This document shows positions 57,183 to 64,000 of a stretch of 64,000 nucleotides of DNA, piece by piece. This stretch comes from Gnetum montanum (lineage: Eukaryota > Streptophyta > Gnetopsida > Gnetales > Gnetaceae). The translations under genes and the position numbers were made by a program. Below the pieces are notes generated by a model. That model saw only the letters and a program-made list of their open reading frames with translations, ran no database searches and had not been told where the DNA came from. The first letter of the stretch is position 1. Every line of letters begins with the position of its first letter. The stretch spans positions 195,354 to 259,353 of the forward strand of contig MNCI01011880.1 in assembly GCA_015680685.1 (NCBI GenBank). The letters run 5' to 3'.

Positions 57183-57992
57183 TGATGAACCGCAATATCA
57201 CATCCGTGATATTGGATCCAACCATGCGATGTCAAATACCCAATATCGAGGCCTGTCTCCTCACCTATAAATAAGAGGCAATGCCCTTGGTTTTCACATT
57301 AGACAATTAGTCCCATAGCCGAACTCTTGCTAATTTTTCCCTCCAGAGTTAGAATTATTTCTGCATGCCCACAGTAGGAGTCATAGAGTGAACAGATCTT
57401 TATTTGAGCATTGTGTATCTGACCACACTTTGTGTATGACAATAATGAAAAAATTTATGATAAACCTTGCAGCATTCAGAATAGATTAATTAGCCTCAAT
57501 TATTATTTAATGCTTTCCTAGTTGATTAATGATTTCTCTCACCCTACAACTCTCTTAGTTAAATACACTCAGTATGACCGCTTCAAGCATGCATGTAGTG
57601 CTTGGTAATCTAGTAACGATTAGCGTTTGGTAATCCCAACAATGTTGCACTAGTTCAGGATGTGTACAAAAAGTGGGAATGGATACTAGTATTAGGAGTA
57701 ATTAAAACTTTGTTAATGAGTAGTTAAATTAGAATTAGTTACTTAGTTATCTCTCTCCCCCTCCTTACTCGCATAGGATATAAAACACATAAAAGCTATA
57801 AAAATCATATGCCTCAAGCTTACTTAACCATACAACCGTGACATACAAGTAAGTTTGGAAAGATAACAATTAACCAACCCATTATTATTCCACAAAGGCA
57901 CATAGGCACTTACTCCTTTGGAATTCAACTGGATCGTGCATGAAATACTCGTATTCGTATGGTTGAGCATAGGGGAACCTTGTAGCTCATCA
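57183..57992 (+). repeat. 3' LTR of element D
   Basis: This 810-bp LTR starts TGATGAAC and ends GCTCATCA. It has GATATC-like palindromes at 57190-57250 and TATAAATA at 57266-57273. It is followed by CTCAT, the duplication that also precedes the 5' LTR. Confidence 0.9.
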
Positions 57993-57997
57993 CTCAT

Positions 57998-58560
57998 GTG
58001 GTAAGGAAATGAATAGACTTTGTCAACATATTAACAACTACTAATATAGCATCATGATTACTATGAACCCACAAAAGATGAACAATGAAATCCATACCAA
58101 TGGCATCCCATTTCCACCAAGGAATATCATGAAAATGCAAATATCCCCTAGGCCTTTGATGCTATATCTTCATTTTCTAGCAAATCAAACATTGAGACAC
58201 ATATTCTCCTACATTCCTCTTCATACTAGGCCACTAATACATCCATCGTAAAATCTAGTATATTTTTTGACTACCTAGATGCATTTGGTATCCACTCATG
58301 TTTATTACATTAATTAACTACAATTGTAGAGATTTTGGAATGCATACTCGACCATCACTCTATAACACTCCATGACTATCCATAGAGAGTAGCTCATCAG
58401 AGGTGATTTATTGTCTCAATTCTTGATACCATGGATCATGTCATTGTTGCTCTTGTGTTTGCTCCTACAAATCTGATTGAGTTTCCAAGATACTAAGCTT
58501 ACTTGTCACCATACTTTATTAATCTTGTCAAGCCTATATTTAATAGTGAAATTAAAGTCA
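57998..58560 (-). pseudogene. Element G integrase N-terminal half
   Basis: The minus strand reads the zinc-binding block MHLGSQKIY, WPSMKRNVGEYVSQCLIC (about 58180-58290). It continues to the core start WDAIGMDFIVHLLWVHSNHD and VVVNMLTKSIHFLT (about 58000-58110). Element D cuts the core immediately after this block, and the remainder is at 19611-20603. These are chromovirus (Tekay/Del) signatures. Confidence 0.82.
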
Positions 58561-58599
58561 GTAAGCAGCTCCACCCATCTACATTGTCACAAGTTTAAT

Positions 58600-59900
58600 T
58601 ACCATTAACTCATAAGATATTGGAGGCTCTTATGGTTAATCCAAATAGTAACCTCCTCCTCATATAGATAATGTTTCCAAATCTTCAATGCAAATATCAT
58701 AACACCCAACTCTAGATCATGCACATGATATCTAGTTTCATGTGGCCTCAATTGATGGGATGCATAAGCCATAACCTGTTCATCTTGCATCAACACACAA
58801 CCAAATCCATCTCCTAAAGCATTAGTATTAACATCATATGAATGTCCTAGTGTAGGAGATATTAGCATTGGATTAGTCAATAATTTATGCTTCAACCCTT
58901 CAAATATATCTTGACAAGCTAAGCTTCAAGTAAAGTTGGTCTCCTTCCTCAACAATTGAGTCAAAGGAGATGGTATGTGAGAAAAATGTTCCACAACCTA
59001 CAATAATATCCTACTAATCCCAAGAAGCTTCACACCTCCACTACTAATCCTGACATAGGACAATCATGAACAATTGTAATCTTTGTAGGATCCATAAAGA
59101 TACTAGCTCCTAATACCACATGTCTAAAGAATTGAATCTCTAACTACCAAAATGAACACTTGGATGGCTAAGCATATAATCGGTACTCCCTCAAAGTCTA
59201 TGATATCTTCCATAAGTGCTTTGTATGCAACTGCTCATCAAAAGAATATACCAACATATCATCTATGAATACAATCAAAAATTGATCTAGGAATTGCTAC
59301 ATCACCCTATTCATGAGATGCATGTAAGCTGTTGGTGCATTTGTCAACCCAAATGAAAGTACCAAAAACTCATAATGACCATATCATATTCTGAATGTTG
59401 TCTTTGACACATCTTGTTTATGAACCTACACTTGATGATACCCAGACTTAAGATTAATCTTTGAAAATCCATGAGCTTCCAAAAGTTGATCAAACAAGTC
59501 ATCAATGCACAGCAAAGGATATTTATTTTTCATTGGCACTTGGTTTATCTACCTATAATCTATGCATGGTCACAAACTTCCATTCTTCTTTTTACCAAAT
59601 AGCACCAGTGCATCCCATAGTAATACACTAGGTTAAATGAGGCCTTTGTCTAGCAATTCCTATAGCTAAATCTTTAGCTCTACTAGCTTTATAGGAGACA
59701 TCCTATGTGGAGCCTTTGAAATAAGCTCTATACCAAGTTTCAGTTTCATTTTAAACTCAATCTCTTACCTCAGTGACAAACCCAGTAATTTTGATTAGAT
59801 CACATTAGAAAATTCTTGAACCATAGGAATTTGATCTATCTCCACCAAATCTATTTTATATATTATAGCTACAAAGCATTCCTGCCCTTTTTGAAGCATC
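58600..59900 (-). pseudogene. Element G reverse transcriptase and RNase H
   Basis: RNase H (58605-58895) reads [40 protein letters not shown] and [22 protein letters not shown] lies to its right and is heavily broken. The active-site block LIVFIDDMLV is at 59250-59279, and the finger region can be traced to about 59750 with several stops. The order on the minus strand is RT then RNase H, then integrase toward lower coordinates. Confidence 0.83.
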
Positions 59901-61490
59901 CTACAATACATCCAAGAATAGATCAAATCTAGGTGCATAGTCCTTAGATGAGTTTGTACCTCAATTGAAGCACCATTAATTGATTGTAGTCTTAAGAGCT
60001 TTTGTCGACATCCAAATTGGCATTAAACTATGAGAACCAATCCATCACAAAAATCACATCATATACTCCAAGATCCATAACATGCAAATCACTAACCCAC
60101 TACACATCTTTTAATTCTATTGGCACACCTATACACACTTGATCAACTAGGTCTCATAACCCCTAGTAGAAGATACTATTAACATAAGAGAAATAGAATG
60201 ATATACAAGAGCTACATGATGTGAAACCATAGGATCTATGAAAGAATGGCTAGCACCTAGATTGAATAAAATCAATACATCAAATCCAAAAATCATACCT
60301 CACATCTCCATCACTATGTTTGGCTATACATCCAATGGTTGGTCGATTAGGACGTACACTCATCCCTAGATCCCCTAGTCCACTCCTCTTAGTAAAGTAA
60401 TAAGTGTTCCACATCCACCTTAACTGAGGTCATTTTCCTTGACCTCTACCTCCTCCTCTACTTCCTACCTACTTTTGACACTTCCAAGCATGTTGTCCTA
60501 GCTACCCACATGCAAAAAAATTATGAAAATCCCTCTATAAATGGCAAGGATGCCCACATCTGTAACAAATAATAGATCCATGACCAACCCCAATAGTAGA
60601 ATCACAAGCTAGTATTGGATGCTCTCATTCTTGTCCACAAGCTTGCTTAGAGTGGCAATGCCTATCTCTAGATGTCAATACTCTCTTTATCCTAGTTGCC
60701 TCTCTCTACAAGTTACATATTTTCATTAACTCCTATCTAAATTCATGGCTACTAATCTAGCCTCATCATAGGATGTCAATCTAAGCAGTAAGATTTGGTC
60801 CTTCAGAGATGGTCTCAAACCTCTAATAAATCTGTTTGACCACATCTAAGCATTTTTATGCATCAGTGGTACATAACTACTAAGCTTAGAAAAATGAGCA
60901 TCATACTTTTCCATAGACCAACTACCTTGATACAAATAGTAGAACTTATCATCCTTAGCCTAGGCATATTGGGTAGACACATAACAAGCTTTAAAAGTTG
61001 TCATAAAATCATCCTATGTCACCTCTTAGCTAGTCCATCCCTTAGCCTAATCTGCAATCATCCACCAACATTGGGTAGTACCAACCAATTGATATGCTAC
61101 CAAGCAAGTCTACTAAACTGATGAGCAACCCATCAAATCAAAAGCCTTTTGTAATTTCTTCAACCATTTGGTAGCTACAAGGGGATCTTCAATGCCATTA
61201 ACTTTAGGAGGTCCCAACTTCTAAAATTACTCTACCAATGCCCTATTGATATGTTACCTATTTAAATCTCCTGAGCGTCCACTACCACTACCACATCCAA
61301 CTTTCCTAACTGTGGGACTAAAAGCATCACTAGCTACACCATGCTACTACAAGATCTATAATAGCTATTACATAAGATTTGGTTGCCTATTTGTAGGACC
61401 ACTGCTAGATGTTTGAGGCAACTACTCTAACCCATCATTAGGTCCTTCTAACTTGTAGGCCCCACCAACATCATGATCACATATACTATA
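59901..61490 (-). pseudogene. Element G gag and protease
   Basis: The protease active site reads FNLGASHSFID (60230-60264), with the catalytic Asp of DSGASHSFI replaced by Asn. Two zinc knuckles are recognisable at about 60485-60575: CYRCGHPCHL-stop-RDF and ACG-stop-LGQHAWKC. Two CCHC knuckles are common in plant chromoviruses. The capsid part to the right (60600-61480) is broken and could be recognised only by position. It lies between PBS and RT as expected. Confidence 0.72.
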
Positions 61491-61550
61491 CATATCTGTA
61501 ACCTAAAATCACAAATGAGTGAGTACTAACATCATACAATATAAGAGTAA

Positions 61551-61566
61551 ACTAGCTCCAGTACCA
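61551..61566 (-). promoter_or_regulatory. Primer binding site of element G
   Basis: The minus strand reads TGGTACTGGAGCTAGT, close to the initiator-Met type TGGTATCAGAGCTAGT, three bases inside the LTR. Confidence 0.68.
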
Positions 61567-61569
61567 CAA

Positions 61570-62269
61570 TGTAACACCCTCCCCTATTGCACCTAGCTAG
61601 GGCAAGGTGATGCCTAGGATCACTAGTAATACCACCACAAAAGCATGATAAACTAAAAACTGATGATTTGTATAAACATGTTATATTAAGAAATGTGAAA
61701 CTGCACAAAAATTCATGTCAAACAAAAAAATAAACATATAGTTCAATTTATAAAACTAAATGTCTCTACATAAATCAAAATCTACACTACTCTTCTAAGA
61801 AACAAAAACATAAACATCATCACCATATATATAAGAGTATAGAGAGTTTCATACAAATGTAAATAGTTCATACTACTACACAAGGAAATATACATTAACT
61901 AATCTTTGAATATTTTTCCCTCCTCTACTCTCTCCCTCAGTCCTCATTTATGCTCCTATAGACTCCACCTATAACTAAATGTAGTTAGTATAAAACTAAG
62001 TTGGAAGCCTTTACACTTCCCCTCCTAGATCTTCAACAAGTGCTGCATTGGAGGATTGGAGTGGGGTACAAGGCAACTTGCATTAACTATTAGTCTTGCA
62101 CATACTTAATGCAACACAAGTACACACACCATATCACACATAACACTAGCATAATTTTTATCAAAGAGAATATATGGCTACCATACAATCATAGATAAAA
62201 CCACTATCCAACATAATCTATCATATATCTGTTACACCACCTCACATGCATTCCCACAATCATGCCTCA
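61570..62269 (-). repeat. 5' LTR of element G, cut by element F
   Basis: It starts TGTAACACCCTCCCC at 61570 next to the PBS, the usual inner edge of Tekay/Del LTRs. It matches the G remnant at 17450-17545 over its last 100 bp. Element F interrupts it at 62270, so its full length is unknown. Confidence 0.72.
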
Positions 62270-63176
62270 TGAGAGCAGTTGCTCTAGTGGTTTATTCTAA
62301 TTATTAGAGCAGTTACTTTAGTGGTTTATTCTAATTATTAGAGTAGTTACTCTAGCAATTTATTCTAATTATTAGAGTGGTTACTCTAATTATTAGAGTA
62401 GTTGCTCCCAAGTCTATAAACACAGTGCCCAGGCACACAATTGGGAAGGAAGTCCTTTAGGAGTAAAGTAGCAAAACTCTTGTAGTCTATTTGAAAGTTA
62501 GAGTATTTTCCACGTACCTACAGCAGGAGGTATAAGTGTGGAAAAATATTTATTTGAGCATTGTGTACCTAAGCACACCTTGTGTACAGTAATAAAGATG
62601 AGCTCTTTGATTCATCCTTACAGCACTTGAGATTTGTTTTCTTACGCATTTCTTTTATTTTATTTTCTTATGCATTTATTTTATTTTATGGACTTTACAT
62701 TTATGTTATTAGTGTAGTAATTCATTTTGATCAATTAATAAAATCGTTAAATTACACTCAGTATGATCACTTCGAGCATGCGTGTAACACTTGGTAGCCT
62801 AGTAATGATTAGCGTTTCATAATCCCAGTAGTGTTGCACTGGTTTAGGATGTGTATGACAAGTGAGCATGGATGTTAGTGTTAGGATTAGTTAGAACTTA
62901 GTTAATGAGTAGTTAAGATAAATTAGTCACTTAGTTATCTGTATTCTCCCTTATTAGCATAGGGCATAAAAACATAAAAGATATAAAAACCATATGCCTC
63001 AAGCTTACTTAACCATACAATCATGACATACAAGTAAGTTTGGGAAGACAATGATCAACCAACCTATCCTTGTTCCACAAAGGCTTATAGGAACTTAGTC
63101 CTTGGAATTCGACTGGATCGTGCATGAAACATTTGTATTCATATGGTTGAGTGTAGGGTTACCTCACCGCTCATGA
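62270..63176 (+). repeat. 5' LTR of element F
   Basis: This 907-bp LTR starts TGAGAGCAG. TATAAA is at 62415-62420. From about 62500 on it matches the D LTR (TTTGAGCATTGTGTACCTAAGCACAC). Its U3 lacks the GATATC palindromes of D and E. It ends CTCATGA (CA altered to GA) next to the PBS. Confidence 0.8.
62271..62406. repeat. Tandem repeat in U3 of element F (about 42-bp units)
   Basis: Three to four units read AGAGCAGTTACTTTAGTGG followed by TTTATTCTAATTATT, the last one shortened. AGAGYAGTTRCTCTA itself is an imperfect palindrome (AGAG...CTCT). The array ends just before the TATA box. Confidence 0.82.
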
Positions 63177-63177
63177 T

Positions 63178-63195
63178 TGGCACCATTGCCAAGGA
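63178..63195 (+). promoter_or_regulatory. Primer binding site of element F
   Basis: TGGCACCATTGCCAAGGA lies one base after the LTR and is a mutated form of the Athila-type PBS seen in D. Confidence 0.75.
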
Positions 63196-63312
63196 CTTAG
63201 TTCTTTGTGCGATAACTAGAACATAGGAAATCATTCACATCATTGGAATGAACCCTTAGGGTTGGTTGAGAAAATAATAAACAAGAATACATTGCACACT
63301 AAATAGACAAGT

Positions 63313-64000
63313 ATGTCTCCTTCTTTGTATGAAAGCACCTCATCACCTAGGTCTGAAACAGGAAACAGTCGGTGGCGTAATAAAAATGATGTTGATCCAC
63401 TAGCCTCTAAACAAGTTCGAGTGGTATATATTCGTCTTGATGATTATCTACCAGACTTCATCTTTATCCTCCATAAAGACAAACAACTATGTTGGTGAGA
63501 CTTACAAGGTAACATAGTGTTCCCTCTTGATCGTTCAATCCCGAGCATGCTTCTTCATGCTCTTACATGAATTTGCATGCTGCACTTACATGCAGAATAC
63601 GTTGTGAAAGACCATGACTCGAGAGAATACCATTCCATAGAGGCACAATTTCAAAGGGACTTGCAATAAGAGAGACATCATAAGTCTTTGAAGGGCAAGT
63701 GGTCCCAGGATGCCCCACATGTCTTAAGTGAAAATAAGGGTGGTGAACCTACCTCAGGCAGTCGCCCACACAACAATGTTCCTCCCCTTGACTTTCACCA
63801 AGGGGTTGTGTATCAGAACCTTCATTCCACTATTCATAACCCAAGTTCTAATACCCATGAGCATAAAGGATCCGAAAAAGGAAAACAAACTTATGATAAA
63901 GGTGGACATTCTGGTCACAATCATGATCAAAGCTGAGACCGGAGAAGAGAAGGTAGCAGACACCATCATGGTGATGGTTCTTCTTCTTCACCTTCATCAT
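63313..64000 (+). pseudogene. Element F gag N-terminus (runs off the window)
   Basis: It starts MSPSLYESTSSPRSETG and continues through stops as HNVPPLDFHQGVVYQNLH-like residues, GSEKGKQTYDKGGHSGHNHD and a Ser-rich segment. It aligns with element D from 21558 (for example PPLDFGQGIVY near 22030). TAG/TGA stops near 63500, 63568 and 63668 and a stop at 63934 show decay. Confidence 0.75.

Larger units (their letters stand above)
20604..57992 (+). mobile_element. Element D: Athila-lineage Ty3/gypsy retrotransposon with nested E and B
   Basis: The LTRs at 20604-21425 and 57183-57992 both start TGATGAAC and end CA. They are flanked by a perfect 5-bp duplication CTCAT (20599-20603 and 57993-57997). 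Internally on the plus strand are PBS, gag, protease, RT, then inserted element E, RNase H, inserted element B, integrase and a 3' region of about 2 kb. The RT block (VLKRCVETNLRLNW, EGIVLGHKIS, GIEVDPKKI, IRSFLGH) has the pattern of Athila pol. Without E and B the element would be about 9.9 kb. I see no 3' env-like ORF in it, unlike E. Confidence 0.9.
17436..62269 (-). mobile_element. Element G: Tekay/Del-like chromovirus (Ty3/gypsy), split by D and flanked by A and F
   Basis: This is the oldest visible layer. The right part (57998-62269) reads on the minus strand 5' LTR, PBS, gag, protease, RT, RNase H and the N-terminal half of integrase. The left part (17436-20603) holds the integrase C-terminus, 3' region and part of the 3' LTR. 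Element D lies between them with a CTCAT duplication. Shared sequence at 17450 and 62163 (ATCAAAGAGAATATATGGCT) shows that A and F each sit at a G LTR. Protein motifs ([32 protein letters not shown]) and the PBS resembling TGGTATCAGAGC support a chromovirus of the Tekay/Del type. Confidence 0.82.
62270..64000 (+). mobile_element. Element F: Athila-type retrotransposon, 5' part
   Basis: It has an LTR (62270-63176), a PBS and the start of a gag related to element D, running off the window. The R/U5 part of the LTR and the gag start are clearly of the D family. It is inserted into the right LTR of element G. Confidence 0.82.

Overview
The window is gene-poor, repeat-rich nuclear DNA of a seed plant with a large genome. 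It contains no recognisable host gene, tRNA, rRNA or bacterial feature. Almost everything belongs to decayed Ty3/gypsy LTR retrotransposons of three plant lineages: Tat (two RNase H domains), Athila (PBS of the TGGCGCCGTTG type) and Tekay/Del-like chromovirus (initiator-Met-type PBS). Most reading frames are broken, and many of the breaks are TAG codons where a Gln or Trp codon is expected. This fits long-term C-to-T decay of methylated DNA.

Nesting, supported by target-site duplications (TSDs). The oldest layer is minus-strand chromovirus G (17436-20603 and 57998-62269). Three elements sit in it. A is a minus-strand Tat element (about 385-17435) whose edge lies in a G LTR. D is a plus-strand Athila element (20604-57992, TSD CTCAT) that splits the G integrase. 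F is a plus-strand Athila element (62270 to the window end) in the right G LTR. D is split by E (plus strand, 25862-34376, TSD ATTTC/ATTGC), an Athila relative with gag and a 3' ORF but no pol. D is split again by B (minus strand, 34929-53867, TSD CTAAT), a second copy of the Tat family.

The most interesting content is in Tat copies A and B. Between protease and reverse transcriptase, each carries a plus-strand (antisense) gene of about 3.4-3.6 kb coding length in seven predicted exons. It has a TATA box, an ATG and splice sites. Exon 1 (119 nt) and exon 2 (450 nt) have identical lengths in the two copies, and exon 3 differs by one codon. The reading phase is carried across the first three introns in both copies. 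Three families of short tandem repeats built on GGTC...GACC or GGCC...GGCC pairs flank this gene and mark the element 3' end, at matching places in both copies. An intron can survive retrotransposition only if it is antisense to the genomic RNA, so the orientation makes sense for a captured spliced gene. I cannot name its product.

Other points: E has an internal copy of its U3 palindrome and TATA block just upstream of its 3' ORF; D and F share R/U5 but have different U3 regions; and the assembly has two blocks bracketed by single Ns (36222-36529 and 41604-41763) in inverted orientation, almost certainly scaffolding errors.
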